Assembly: GCA_037783545.1 (NCBI GenBank) | Contig: JBBELK010001438.1 | Coordinates: 1 to 64,000 of the forward strand | Length of the DNA: 64,000 nt | From: Henricia sp. BOLD:AAB3569 | Lineage: Eukaryota; Echinodermata; Asteroidea; Spinulosida; Echinasteridae | Reading direction: 5' to 3' | In this document: in pieces, positions 11,353-25,000 of the stretch | Layout: each line of letters begins with the position of its first letter | How positions within the stretch are numbered: position 1 is the first letter of the stretch | Translations under genes and position numbers: made by a program | Notes under the pieces: generated by a model | Told to the model about the DNA's origin: nothing | The model's database searches: none | Seen by the model: the letters and a program-made list of their open reading frames with translations, nothing else

Positions 11353-14300
11353 CCTGAGTTGTGCGCATGCTCAGTCATTCGGACTGTCGTTAACGCACCG
11401 CAGTTTGGCTCGGCAATTTGGTCAAAGTGTGGTCCAAACGTCGGCGAATTTGGAGGTCGAAAAATGTTCCGACGAACTTCAAATTTTGCATGCCCTAAAC
11501 TCTCTATATTGCGCACTTGTCATAAAAAAAATTGACAGACTTTCGACGGGAAATGGCAGAGAAATTTCAAAGTTTAGAAAAAACTGGGTTGAGGCTTCCT
11601 GACTGCTCTCACGCAAACGGTGGCTGTCTGTACACACCTATTTGGGGAACTCCTGAGTTGTGCGCATGCTCAGTCATTCGGACTGTCGTTAACGCACCGC
11701 AGTTTGGCTCGGCAATTTGGTCAAAGTGTGGTCCAAACGTCGGCAAATTTGGAGGTCGAAAAATGTTCCGACGAACTTCAAATTTTGCATGCCCTAAACT
11801 CTCTATATTGCGCACTTGTCATAAAAAATTGACAGACTTTCGCCGGGAAATGGCAGAGAAATTTCAAAGTTTAGAAAAAACTGGGTTGAGGCTTCCTGAC
11901 TGCTCTCACTCAAACCGTGGCTGTCTGTACACACCTCTTTGGGGTACTCCTGAGTTGTGCGCACGCTCAGTCATTCGGACTGTCGTTAACGCACCGCAGT
12001 TTGGCTCGGCAATTTGGTCAAAGTGTGGTCCAAACGTCGGCAAATTTGGAGGTCGAAAAATTTTCCGACGAACTTCAAATTTTGCATGCCCTAAACTCTC
12101 TATATTGCGCACTTGTCATAAAAAATTGACAGACTTTCGCCGGGAAATGGCAGAGAAATTTCAAAGTTTAGAAAAAACTGGGTTGAGGCTTCCTGACTGC
12201 TCTCACGCAAACCGTGGCTGTCTGTACACACCTCTTTGGGGTACTCCTGAGTTGTGCGCATGCTCAGTCATTCGGACTGTCGTTAACGCACCGCAGTTTG
12301 GCTCGGCAATTTGGTCAAAGTGTGGTCCAAACGTCGGCAAATTTGGAGGTCGAAAAATGTTCCGACGAACTTCAAATTTTGCATGCCCTAAACTCTCTAT
12401 ATTGCGCACTTGTCATACAAAATTGACAGACTTTCGCCGGGAAATGGCAGAGAAATTTCAAAGTTTAGAAAAAAACTGGGTTGAGGCTTCCTGACTGCTC
12501 TCACGCAAACCGTGGCTGTCTGTACACACCTCTTTGGGGTACTCCTGAGTTGTGCGCATGCTCAGTCATTCGGACTGTCGTTAACGCACCGCAGTTTGGC
12601 TCGGCAATTTGGTCAAAGTGTGGTCCAAACGTCGGCAAATTTGGAGGTCGAAAAATTTTCCGACGAACTTCAAATTTTGCATGCCCTAAACTCTCTATAT
12701 TGCGCACTTGTCATAAAAAATTGACAGACTTTCGCCGGGAAATGGCAGAGAAATTTCAAAGTTTAGAAAAAACTGGGTTGAGGCTTCCTGACTGCTCTCA
12801 CGCAAACCGTGGCTGTCTGTACACACCTCTTTGGGGTACTCCTGAGTTGTGCGCATGCTCAGTCATTCGGACTGTCGTTAACGCACCGCAGTTTGGCTCG
12901 GCAATTTGGTCAAAGTGTGGTCCAAACGTCGGCAAATTTGGAGGTCGAAAAATGTTCCGACGAACTTCAAATTTTGCATGCCCTAAACTCTCTATATTGC
13001 GCACTTGTCATAAAAAATTGACAGACTTTCGCCGGGAAATGGCAGAGAAATTTCAAAGTTTAGAAAAAAACTGGGTTGAGGCTTCCTGACTGCTCTCACG
13101 CAAACCGTGGCTGTCTGTACACACCTCTTTGGGGTACTCCTGAGTTGTGCGCATGCTCAGTCATTCGGACTGTCGTTAACGCACCGCAGTTTGGCTCGGC
13201 AATTTGGTCAAAGTGTGGTCCAAACGTCGGCAAATTTGGAGGTCGAAAAATGTTCCGACGAACTTCAAATTTTGCATGCCCTAAACTCTCTATATTGCGC
13301 ACTTGTCATAAAAAATTGACAGACTTTCGCCGGGAAATGGCAGAGAAATTTCAAAGTTTAGAAAAAACTGGGTTGAGGCTTCCTGACTGCTCTCACGCAA
13401 ACCGTGGCTGTCTGTACACACCTCTTTGGGGTACTCCTGAGTTGTGCGCATGCTCAGTCATTCGGACTGTCGTTAACGCACCGCAGTTTGGCTCGGCAAT
13501 TTGGTCAAAGTGTGGTCCAAACGTCGGCAAATTTGGAGGTCGAAAAATGTTCCGACGAACTTCAAATTTTGCATGCCCTAAACTCTCTATATTGCGCACT
13601 TGTCATAAAAAATTGACAGACTTTCGCCGGGAAATGGCAGAGAAATTTCAAAGTTTAGAAAAAAACTGGGTTGAGGCTTCCTGACTGCTCTCACGCAAAC
13701 CGTGGCTGTCTGTACACACCTCTTTGGGGTACTCCTGAGTTGTGCGCATGCTCAGTCATTCGGACTGTCGTTAACGCACCGCAGTTTGGCTCGGCAATTT
13801 GGTCAAAGTGTGGTCCAAACGTCGGCAAATTTGGAGGTCGAAAAATGTTCCGACGAACTTCAAATTTTGCATGCCCTAAACTCTCTATATTGCGCACTTG
13901 TCATAAAAAATTGACAGACTTTCGCCGGGAAATGGCAGAGAAATTTCAAAGTTTAGAAAAAACTGGGTTGAGGCTTCCTGACTGCTCTCACGCAAACCGT
14001 GGCTGTCTGTACACACCTCTTTGGGGTACTCCTGAGTTGTGCGCATGCTCAGTCATTCGGACTGTCGTTAACGCACCGCAGTTTGGCTCGGCAATTTGGT
14101 CAAAGTGTGGTCCAAACGTCGGCAAATTTGGAGGTCGAAAAATGTTCCGACGAACTTCAAATTTTGCATGCCCTAAACTCTCTATATTGCGCACTTGTCA
14201 TAAAAAATTGACAGACTTTCGCCGGGAAATGGCAGAGAAATTTCAAAGTTTAGAAAAAACTGGGTTGAGGCTTCCTGACTGCTCTCACGCAAACCGTGGC

Positions 14301-15659
14301 TGTCTGTACACACCTCTTTGGGGTACTCCTGAGTTGTGCGCATGCTCAGTCATTCGGACTGTCGTTAACGCACCGCAGTTTGGCTCGGCAATTTGGTCAA
14401 AGTGTGGTCCAAACGTCGGCAAATTTGGAGGTCGAAAAATGTTCCGACGAACTTCAAATTTTGCATGCCCTAAACTCTCTATATTGCGCACTTGTCATAA
14501 AAAATTGACAGACTTTCGCCGGGAAATGGCAGAGAAATTTCAAAGTTTAGAAAAAAACTGGGTTGAGGCTTCCTGACTGCTCTCACGCAAACCGTGGCTG
14601 TCTGTACACACCTCTTTGGGGTACTCCTGAGTTGTGCGCATGCTCAGTCATTCGGACTGTCGTTAACGCACCGCAGTTTGGCTCGGCAATTTGGTCAAAG
14701 TGTGGTCCAAACGTCGGCAAATTTGGAGGTCGAAAAATGTTCCGACGAACTTCAAATTTTGCATGCCCTAAACTCTCTATATTGCGCACTTGTCATAAAA
14801 AATTGACAGACTTTCGCCGGGAAATGGCAGAGAAATTTCAAAGTTTAGAAAAAACTGGGTTGAGGCTTCCTGACTGCTCTCACGCAAACCGTGGCTGTCT
14901 GTACACACCTCTTTGGGGTACTCCTGAGTTGTGCGCATGCTCAGTCATTCGGACTGTCGTTAACGCACCGCAGTTTGGCTCGGCAATTTGGTCAAAGTGT
15001 GGTCCAAACGTCGGCAAATTTGGAGGTCGAAAAATGTTCCGACGAACTTCAAATTTTGCATGCCCTAAACTCTCTATATTGCGCACTTGTCATAAAAAAT
15101 TGACAGACTTTCGCCGGGAAATGGCAGAGAAATTTCAAAGTTTAGAAAAAACTGGGTTGAGGCTTCCTGACTGCTCTCACGCAAACCGTGGCTGTCTGTA
15201 CACACCTCTTTGGGGTACTCCTGAGTTGTGCGCATGCTCAGTCATTCGGACTGTCGTTAACGCACCGCAGTTTGGCTCGGCAATTTGGTCAAAGTGTGGT
15301 CCAAACGTCGGCAAATTTGGAGGTCGAAAAATGTTCCGACGAACTTCAAATTTTGCATGCCCTAAACTCTCTATATTGCGCACTTGTCATAAAAAATTGA
15401 CAGACTTTCGCCGGGAAATGGCAGAGAAATTTCAAAGTTTAGAAAAAAACTGGGTTGAGGCTTCCTGACTGCTCTCACGCAAACCGTGGCTGTCTGTACA
15501 CACCTCTTTGGGGTACTCCTGAGTTGTGCGCATGCTCAGTCATTCGGACTGTCGTTAACGCACCGCAGTTTGGCTCGGCAATTTGGTCAAAGTGTGGTCC
15601 AAACGTCGGCAAATTTGGAGGTCGAAAAATGTTCCGACGAACTTCAAATTTTGCATGCC

Positions 15660-17745
15660 CTAAACTCTCTATAAAACTCTCTATATTGCGCACTTGTCCT
15701 AAGAAATTGACAGACTTTCGCCGGGAAATGGCAGAGAAATTTCAAAGTTTAGGGAAAAACTGGGTTGAGGCTTCCTGACTGCTCTCACGCAAACCGTGGC
15801 TGTCTGTACACACCTCTTTGGGGTACTCCTGAGTTGTGCGCATGCTCAGTCATTCGGACTGTCGTTAACGCACCGCAGTTTGGCTCGGTAATTTGGTCAA
15901 AGTGTGGTCCAAACGTCGGCAAATTTGGAGGTCGAAAATGTTCGACGAACTTCAAATTTTGCATGCCCTAAACTCTCTATATTGCGCACTTGTCATAAAA
16001 AATTGACAGACTTTCGCCGGGAAATGGCAGAGAAATTTCAAAGTTTAGAAAAAACTGGGTTGAGGCTTCCTGACTGCTCTCACGCAAACCGTGGCTGTCT
16101 GTACACACCTCTTTGGGGTACTCCTGAGTTGTGCGCATGCTCAGTCATTCGGACTGTCGTTAACGCACCGCAGTTTGGCTCGGCAATTTGGTCAAAGTGT
16201 GGTCCAAACGTCGGCAAATTTGGAGGTCGAAAAATGTTCCGACGAACTTCAAATTTTGCATGCCCTAAACTCTCTATATTGCGCACTTGTCATAAAAAAT
16301 TGACAGACTTTCGCCGGGAAATGGCAGAGAAATTTCAAAGTTTAGAAAAAAACTGGGTTGAGGCTTCCTGACTGCTCTCACGCAAACCGTGGCTGTCTGT
16401 ACACACCTCTTTGGGGTACTCCCTGAGTTGTGCGCATGCTCAGTCATTCGGACTGTCGTTAACGCACCGCAGTTTGGCTCGGCAATTTGGTCAAAGTGTG
16501 GTCTAAACGTCGGCAAATTTGGAGGTCGAAAAATGTTCCGACGAACTTCAAATTTTGCATGCCCTAAACTCTCTATATTGCGCACTTGTCATAAAAAATT
16601 GACAGACTTTCGCCGGGAAATGGCAGAGAAATTTCAAAGTTTAGAAAAAAACTGGGTTGAGGCTTCCTGACTGCTCTCACGCAAAACCGTGGCTGTCTGT
16701 ACACACCTCTTTGGGTACTCCTGAGTTGTGCGCATGCTCAGTCATTCGGACTGTCGTTAACGCACCGCAGTTTGGCTCGGCAATTTGGTCAAAGTGTGGT
16801 CCAAACGTCGGCAAATTTGGAGGTCGAAAAATGTTCCGACGAACTTCAAATTTTGCATGCCCTAAACTCTCTATATTGCGCACTTGTCATAAAAAATTGA
16901 CAGACTTTCGCCTGGAAATGGCAGAGAAATTTCAAAGTTTAGAAAAAACTGGGTTGAGGCTTCCTGACTGCTCTCACGCAAACCGTGGCTGTCTGTACAC
17001 ACCTCTTTGGGGTACTCCTGAGTTGTGCGCATGCTCAGTCATTCGGACTGTCGTTAACGCACCGCAGTTTGCTCGGCAATTTGGTCAAAGTGTGGTCTAA
17101 ACGTCGGCAAATTTGGAGGTCGAAAAATGTTCCGACGAACTTCAATTTTGCATGCCCTAAACTCTCTATATTGCGCACTTGTCATAAAAAATTGACAGAC
17201 TTTCGCCGGAAATGGCAGAGAAATTTCAAAGTTTAGAAAAAAACTGGGTTGAGGCTTCCTGACTGCTCTCACGCAAACCGTGGCTGTCTGTACACACCTC
17301 TTTGGGGTACTCCTGAGTTGTGCGCATGCTCAGTCATTCGGACTGTCGTTAACGCACCGCAGTTTGGCTCGGCAATTTGGTCAAAGTGTGGTCCAAACGT
17401 CGGCAAATTTGGAGGTCGAAAAATGTTCCGACGAACTTCAAATTTTGCATGCCCTAAACTCTCTATATTGCGCACTTGTCATAAAAAATTGACAGACTTT
17501 CGCCGGGAAATGGCAGAGAAATTTCAAAGTTTAGAAAAAAACTGGGTTGAGGCTTCCTGACTGCTCTCACGCAAACCGTGGCTGTCTGTACACACCTCTT
17601 TGGGTACTCCTGAGTTGTGCGCATGCTCAGTCATTCGGACTGTCGTTAACGCACCGCAGTTTGGCTCGGCAATTTGGTCAAAGTGTGGTCTAAACGTCGG
17701 CAAATTTAGGTCGAAAAATGTTCCGACGAACTTCAAATTTTGCAT
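15660..17745 (+). other. Indel-rich satellite patch
   Basis: About ten small indels crowd into 2.1 kb, against roughly one per several kb elsewhere. They include GTCGAAAATGTTCGACG with two losses (15933), CTCCCTGAG (16420), GCAAAACCG (16681), CTTTGGGTAC (16709 and 17598), GTTTGCTCGG (17068), TTCAATTTTG (17142), GCCGGAAATGG (17206) and AATTTAGGTCG (17703). Most are one-base changes in homopolymers. Either this patch is older and less homogenised, or the assembly consensus is less accurate here. Confidence 0.8.
15662..15685 (+). repeat. 12-bp tandem duplication inside a monomer
   Basis: AAACTCTCTATA occurs twice in direct tandem (15662-15673 and 15674-15685) and lengthens this monomer by 12 bp. 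It lies at the same monomer region (208-219) that later served as SINE target. It is seen once in the window. Confidence 0.93.
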
Positions 17746-20390
17746 GCCCTAAACTCTCTATATTGCGCACTTGTCATAAAAAATTGACAGACTTTCGCCG
17801 GGAAATGGCAGAGAAATTTCAAAGTTTAGAAAAAAACTGGGTTGAGGCTTCCTGACTGCTCTCACGCAAACCGTGGCTGTCTGTACACACCTCTTTGGGG
17901 TACTCCTGAGTTGTGCGCATGCTCAGTCATTCGGACTGTCGTTAACGCACCGCAGTTTGGCTTGGCAATTTGGTCAAAGTGTGGTCCAAACGTCGGCAAA
18001 TTTGGAGGTCGAAAAATGTTCCGACGAACTTCAAATTTTGCATGCCCTAAACTCTCTATATTGCGCACTTGTCATAAAAAATTGACAGACTTTCGCCGGG
18101 AAATGGCAGAGAAATTTCAAAGTTTAGAAAAAAACTGGGTTGAGGCTTCCTGACTGCTCTCACGCAAACCGTGGCTGTCTGTACACACCTCTTTGGGGTA
18201 CTCCTGAGTTGTGCGCATGCTCAGTCATTCGGACTGTCGTTAACGCACCGCAGTTTGGCTCGGCAATTTGGTCAAAGTGTGGTCCAAACGTCGGCAAATT
18301 TGGAGGTCGAAAAATGTTCCGACGAACTTCAAATTTTGCATGCCCTAAACTCTCTATATTGCGCACTTGTCATAAAAAATTGACAGACTTTCGCCGGGAA
18401 ATGGCAGAGAAATTTCAAAGTTTAGAAAAAAACTGGGTTGAGGCTTCCTGACTGCTCTCACGCAAACCGTGGCTGTCTGTACACACCTCTTTGGGGTACT
18501 CCTGAGTTGTGCGCATGCTCAGTCATTCGGACTGTCGTTAACGCACCGCAGTTTGGCTCGGCAATTTGGTCAAAGTGTGGTCTAAACGTCGGCAAATTTG
18601 GAGGTCGAAAAATGTTCCGACGAACTTCAAATTTTGCATGCCCTAAACTCTCTATATTGCGCACTTGTCATAAAAAATTGACAGACTTTCGCCGGGAAAT
18701 GGCAGAGAAATTTCAAAGTTTAGAAAAAACTGGGTTGAGGCTTCCTGACTGCTCTCACGCAAACCGTGGCTGTTTGTACACACCTCTTTGGGGTACTCCT
18801 GAGTTGTGCGCATGCTCAGTCATTCGGACTGTCGTTAACGCACCGCAGTTTGGCTCGGCAATTTGGTCAAAGTGTGGTCCAAACGTCGGCAAATTTGGAG
18901 GTCGAAAAATGTTCCGACGAACTTCAAATTTTGCATGCCCTAAACTCTCTATATTGGGCACTTGTCATAAAAAATTGACAGACTTTCGCCGGGAAATGGC
19001 AGAGAAATTTCAAAGTTTAGAAAAAACTGGGTTGAGGCTTCCTGACTGCTCTCACGCAAACCGTGGCTGTCTGTACACACCTCTTTGGGGTACTCCTGAG
19101 TTGTGCGCATGCTCAGTCATTCGGACTGTCGTTAACGCACCGCAGTTTGGCTCGGTAATTTGGTCAAAGTGTGGTCCAAACGTCGGCAAATTTGGAGGTC
19201 GAAAAATGTTCCGACGAACTTCAAATTTTGCATGCCCTAAACTCTCTATATTGCGCACTTGTCATAAAAAATTGACAGACTTTCGCCGGGAAATGGCAGA
19301 GAAATTTCAAAGTTTAGAAAAAACTGGGTTGAGGCTTCCTGACTGCTCTCACGCAAACCGTGGCTGTCTGTACACACCTCTTTGGGGTACTCCTGAGTTG
19401 TGCGCATGCTCAGTCATTCGGACTGTCGTTAACGCACCGCAGTTTGGCTCGGCAATTTGGTCAAAGTGTGGTCCAAACGTCGGCAAATTTGGAGGTCGAA
19501 AAATGTTCCGACGAACTTCAAATTTTGCATGCCCTAAACTCTCTATATTGCGCACTTGTCATAAAAAATTGACAGACTTTCGCCGGGAAATGGCAGAGAA
19601 ATTTAAAAGTTTAGAAAAAAACTGGGTTGAGGCTTCCTGACTGCTCTCACGCAAACCGTGGCTGTCTGTACACACCTCTTTGGGGTACTCCTGAGTTGTG
19701 CGCATGCTCAGTCATTCGGACTGTCGTTAACGCACCGCAGTTTGGCTCGGCAATTTGGTCAAAGTGTGGTCTAAACGTCGGCAAATTTGGAGGTCGAAAA
19801 ATGTTCCGACGAACTTCAAATTTTGCATGCCCTAAACTCTCTATATTGCGCACTTGTCATAAAAAATTGACAGACTTTCGCCGGGAAATGGCAGAGAAAT
19901 TTCAAAGTTTAGAAAAAAACTGGGTTGAGGCTTCCTGACTGCTCTCACGCAAACCGTGGCTGTCTGTACACACCTCTTTGGGGTACTCCTGAGTTGTGCG
20001 CATGCTCAGTCATTCGGACTGTCGTTAACGCACCGCAGTTTGGCTCGGCAATTTGGTCAAAGTGTGGTCCAAACGTCGGCAAATTTGGAGGTCGAAAAAT
20101 GTTCCGACGAACTTCAAATTTTGCATGCCCTAAACTCTCTATATTGCGCACTTGTCATAAAAAATTGACAGACTTTCGCCGGGAAATGGCAGAGAAATTT
20201 CAAAGTTTAGAAAAAAACTGGGTTGAGGCTTCCTGACTGCTCTCACGCAAACCGTGGCTGTCTGTACACACCTCTTTGGGGTACTCCTGAGTTGTGCGCA
20301 TGCTCAGTCATTCGGACTGTCGTTAACGCACCGCAGTTTGGCTCGGCAATTTGGTCAAAGTGTGGTCTAAACGTCGGCAAATTTGGAGGT
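16490..20390 (+). repeat. Sub-block with alternating GTGGTCTAAAC monomers
   Basis: A C-to-T change giving GTCTAAAC appears near 16502, 17095, 17690, 18581, 19769 and 20366 (and once outside at 11110). Intervals are close to two, two, three, four and two monomers. The pattern suggests dimeric and larger exchanges among a small set of related copies. It also removes a CpG-flanking context shared by other monomers without affecting unit length. Confidence 0.72.
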
Positions 20391-21949
20391 CGAAAAATGT
20401 TCCGACGAACTTCAAATTTTGCATGCCCTAAACTCTCTATATTGCGCACTTGTCATAAAAAATTGACAGACTTTCGCCGGGAAATGGCAGAGAAATTTCA
20501 AAGTTTAGAAAAAAACTGGGTTGAGGCTTCCTGACTGCTCTCACGCAAACCGTGGCTGTCTGTACACACCTCTTTGGGGTACTCCTGAGTTGTGCGCATG
20601 CTCAGTCATTCGGACTGTCGTTAACGCACCGCAGTTTGGCTCGGCAATTTGGTCAAAGTGTGGTCCAAACGTCGGCAAATTTGGAGGTCGAAAAATGTTC
20701 CAAAGAACTTCAAATTTTGCATGCCCTAAACTCTCTATATTGCGCACTTGTCATAAAAAATTGACAGACTTTCGCCGGAAAATGGCAGAGAAATTTCAAA
20801 GTTTAGAAAAAACTGGGTTGAGGCTTCCTGACTGCTCTCACGCAAACCGTGGCTGTCTGTACACACCTCTTTGGGGTACTCCTGAGTTGTGCGCATGCTC
20901 AGTCATTCGGACTGTCGTTAACGCACCGCAGTTTGGCTCGGCAATTTGGTCAAAGTGTGGTCCAAACGTCGGCAAATTTGGAGGTCGAAAAATGTTCCGA
21001 CGAACTTCAGATTTTGCATGCCCTAAACTCTCTATATTGCGCACTTGTCATAAAAAATTGACAGACTTTCGCCGGGAAATGGCAGAGAAATTTCAAAGTT
21101 TAGAAAAAACTGGGTTGAGGCTTCCTGACTGCTCTCACGCAAACCGTGGCTGTCTGTACACACCTCTTTGGGGTACTCCTGAGTTGTGCGCATGCTCAGT
21201 CATTCGGACTGTCGTTAACGCACCGCAGTTTGGCTCGGCAATTTGGTCAAAGTGTGGTCCAAACGTCGGCAAATTTGGAGGTCGAAAAATGTTCCGACGA
21301 ACTTCAGATTTTGCATGCCCTAAACTCTCTATATTGCGCACTTGTCATAAAAAATTGACAGACTTTCGCCGGGAAATGGCAGAGAAATTTCAAAGTTTAG
21401 AAAAAAACTGGGTTGAGGCTTCCTGACTGCTCTCACGCAAACCGTGGCTGTCTGTACACACCTCTTTGGGGTACTCCTGAGTTGTGCGCATGCTCAGTCA
21501 TTCGGACTGTCGTTAACGCACCGCAGTTTGGCTCGGCAATTTGGTCAAAGTGTGGTCCAAACGTCGGCAAATTTGGAGGTCGAAAAATGTTCCGACGAAC
21601 TTCAAATTTTGCATGCCCTAAACTCTCTATATTGCGCACTTGTCATAAAAAATTGACAGACTTTCGCCGGGAAATGGCAGAGAAATTTCAAAGTTTAGAA
21701 AAAACTGGGTTGAGGCTTCCTGACTGCTCTCACGCAAACCGTGGCTGTCTGTACACACCTCTTTGGGGTACTCCTGAGTTGTGCGCATGCTCAGTCATTC
21801 GGACTGTCGTTAACGCACCGCAGTTTGGCTCGGCAATTTGGTCAAAGTGTGGTCCAAACGTCGGCAAATTTGGAGGTCGAAAAATGTTCCGACGAACTTC
21901 AAATTTTGCATGCCCTAAACTCTCTATATTGCGCACTTGTCATAAAAAA

Positions 21950-24900
21950 TTGACAGACTTTCGCCGGAAAATGGCAGAGAAATTTCAAAGTTTAGAAAAA
22001 ACTGGGTTGAGGCTTCCTGACTGCTCTCACGCAAACCGTGGCTGTCTGTACACACCCTTTGGGGTACTCCTGAGTTGTGCGCATGCTCAGTCATTCGGAC
22101 TGTCGTCAACGCACCGCAGTTTGGCTCGGCAATTTGGTCAAAGTGTGGTCCAAACGTCGGCAAATTTGGAGGTCGAAAAATGTTCCGACGAACTTCAAAT
22201 TTTGCATGCCCTAAACTCTCTATATTGCGCACTTGTCATAAAAAATTGACAGACTTTCGCCGGGAAATGGCAGAGAAATTTCAAAGTTTAGAAAAAACTG
22301 GGTTGAGGCTTCCTGACTGCTCTCACGCAAACCGTGGCTGTCTGTACACACCTCTTTGGGGTACTCCTGAGTTGTGCGCATGCTCAGTCATTCGGACTGT
22401 CGTTAACGCACCGCAGTTTGGCTCGGCAATTTGGTCAAAGTGTGGTCCAAACGTCGGCAAATTTGGAGGTCGAAAAATGTTCCGACGAACTTCAAATTTT
22501 GCATGCCCTAAACTCTCTATATTGCGCACTTGTCATAAAAAATTGACAGACTTTCGCCGGGAAATGGCAGAGAAATTTCAAAGTTTAGAAAAAACTGGGT
22601 TGAGGCTTCCTGACTGCTCTCACGCAAACCGTGGCTGTCTGTACACACCCCTTTGGGGTACTCCTGAGTTGTGCGCATGCTCAGTCATTCGGACTGTCGT
22701 TAACGCACCGCAGTTTGGCTCGGCAATTTGGTCAAAGTGTGGTCCAAACGTCGGCAAATTTGGAGGTCGAAAAATGTTCCGACGAACTTCAAATTTTGCA
22801 TGCCCTAAACTCTCTATATTGCGCACTTGTCATAAAAAATTGACAGACTTTCGCCGGGAAATGGCAGAGAAATTTCAAAGTTTAGAAAAAACTGGGTTGA
22901 GGCTTCCTGACTGCTCTCACGCAAACCGTGGCTGTCTGTACACACCTCTTTGGGGTACTCCTGAGTTGTGCGCATGCTCAGTCATTCGGACTGTCGTTAA
23001 CGCACCGCAGTTTGGCTCGGCAATTTGGTCAAAGTGTGGTCCAAACGTCGGCAAATTTGGAGGTCGAAAAATGTTCCGACGAACTTCAAATTTTGCATGC
23101 CCTAAACTCTCTATATTGCGCACTTGTCATAAAAAATTGACAGACTTTCGCCGGGAAATGGCAGAGAAATTTCAAAGTTTAGAAAAAAACTGGGTTGAGG
23201 CTTCCTGACTGCTCTCACGCAAACCGTGGCTGTCTGTACACACCTCTTTGGGGTACTCCTGAGTTGTGCGCATGCTCAGTCATTCGGACTGTCGTTAACG
23301 CACCGCAGTTTGGCTCGGCAATTTGGTCAAAGTGTGGTCCAAACGTCGGCAAATTTGGAGGTCGAAAAATGTTCCGACGAACTTCAAATTTTGCATGCCC
23401 TAAACTCTCTATATTGCGCACTTGTCATAAAAAATTGACAGACTTTCGCCGGGAAATGGCAGAGAAATTTCAAAGTTTAGAAAAAACTGGGTTGAGGCTT
23501 CCTGACTGCTCTCACGCAAACCGTGGCTGTCTGTACACACCTCTTTGGGGTACTCCTGAGTTGTGCGCATGCTCAGTCATTCGGACTGTCGTTAACGCAC
23601 CGCAGTTTGGCTCGGCAATTTGGTCAAAGTGTGGTCCAAACGTCGGCAAATTTGGAGGTCGAAAAATGTTCCGACGAACTTCAAATTTTGCATGCCCTAA
23701 ACTCTCTATATTGCGCACTTGTCATAAAAAATTGACAGACTTTCGCCGGGAAATGGCAGAGAAATTTCAAAGTTTAGAAAAAACTGGGTTGAGGCTTCCT
23801 GACTGCTCTCACGCAAACCGTGGCTGTCTGTACACACCTCTTTGGGGTACTCCTGAGTTGTGCGCATGCTCAGTCATTCGGACTGTCGTTAACGCACCGC
23901 AGTTTGGCTCGGCAATTTGGTCAAAGTGTGGTCCAAACGTCGGCAAATTTGGAGGTCGAAAAATGTTCCGACGAACTTCAAATTTTGCATGCCCTAAACT
24001 CTCTATATTGCGCACTTGTCATAAAAAATTGACAGACTTTCGCCGGAAAATGGCAGAGAAATTTCAAAGTTTAGAAAAAACTGGGTTGAGGCTTCCTGAC
24101 TGCTCTCACGCAAACCGTGGCTGTCTGTACACACCCCTTTGGGGTACTCCTGAGTTGTGCGCATGCTCAGTCATTCGGACTGTCGTCAACGCACCGCAGT
24201 TTGGCTCGGCAATTTGGTCAAAGTGTGGTCCAAACGTCGGCAAATTTGGAGGTCGAAAAATGTTCCGACGAACTTCAAATTTTGCATGCCCTAAACTCTC
24301 TATATTGCGCACTTGTCATAAAAAATTGACAGACTTTCGCCGGGAAATGGCAGAGAAATTTCAAAGTTTAGAAAAAACTGGGTTGAGGCTTCCTGACTGC
24401 TCTCACGCAAACCGTGGCTGTCTGTACACACCTCTTTGGGGTACTCCTGAGTTGTGCGCATGCTCAGTCATTCGGACTGTCGTTAACGCACCGCAGTTTG
24501 GCTCGGCAATTTGGTCAAAGTGTGGTCCAAACGTCGGCAAATTTGGAGGTCGAAAAATGTTCCGACGAACTTCAAATTTTGCATGCCCTAAACTCTCTAT
24601 ATTGCGCACTTGTCATAAAAAATTGACAGACTTTCGCCGGGAAATGGCAGAGAAATTTCAAAGTTTAGAAAAAACTGGGTTGAGGCTTCCTGACTGCTCT
24701 CACGCAAACCGTGGCTGTCTGTACACACCCCTTTGGGGTACTCCTGAGTTGTGCGCATGCTCAGTCATTCGGACTGTCGTTAACGCACCGCAGTTTGGCT
24801 CGGCAATTTGGTCAAAGTGTGGTCCAAACGTCGGCAAATTTGGAGGTCGAAAAATGTTCCGACGAACTTCAAATTTTGCATGCCCTAAACTCTCTATATT

Positions 24901-25000
24901 GCGCACTTGTCATAAAAAATTGACAGACTTTCGCCGGGAAATGGCAGAGAAATTTCAAAGTTTAGAAAAAACTGGGTTGAGGCTTCCTGACTGCTCTCAC
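21950..25000 (+). repeat. Higher-order repeat of seven monomers, about 2080 bp
   Basis: CGCCGGAAAATGG (21962, 24041), GTCGTCAACG (22103, 24183) and ACACACCCCTTTGG (22643, 24723) recur at 2079-2080 bp, that is seven monomers with one 298-bp member (23188). The first unit has one C fewer in ACACACCCTTTGG at 22051, which explains the one-base difference in offset. Confidence 0.83.

Larger units (their letters stand above)
7603..12160 (+). repeat. Long-range duplication, period about 3.6 kb (12 monomers)
   Basis: A run of markers at 7.6-8.5 kb recurs at 11.2-12.1 kb: ATAAACAATTG, the 26-bp duplication, CCTATTTGGGGAAC, ACTCAAACCG (8311, 11908), GCGCACGCTC (8361, 11958) and AAATTTTCCG (8462, 12059). 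The offset is 3595-3597 bp. The intervening 8.6-11.2 kb is ordinary satellite with many 298-bp monomers. Confidence 0.82.
8850..23200 (+). repeat. Satellite domain rich in 298-bp monomers (extra A before CTGGG)
   Basis: Monomers ending TAGAAAAAAACTGGG, with seven A instead of six, cluster here: for example near 8876, 9174, 9772, 10364, 10962, 12472, 13069, 13664, 14556, 15448, 16351, 16650, 17242, 17540, 17836, 18134, 18432, 19620, 19918, 20216, 20514, 21406 and 23188. Each extra base shifts the open frame, so the long frame breaks at the residues NWVEAS and restarts. Elsewhere this variant is sparse. Confidence 0.88.
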
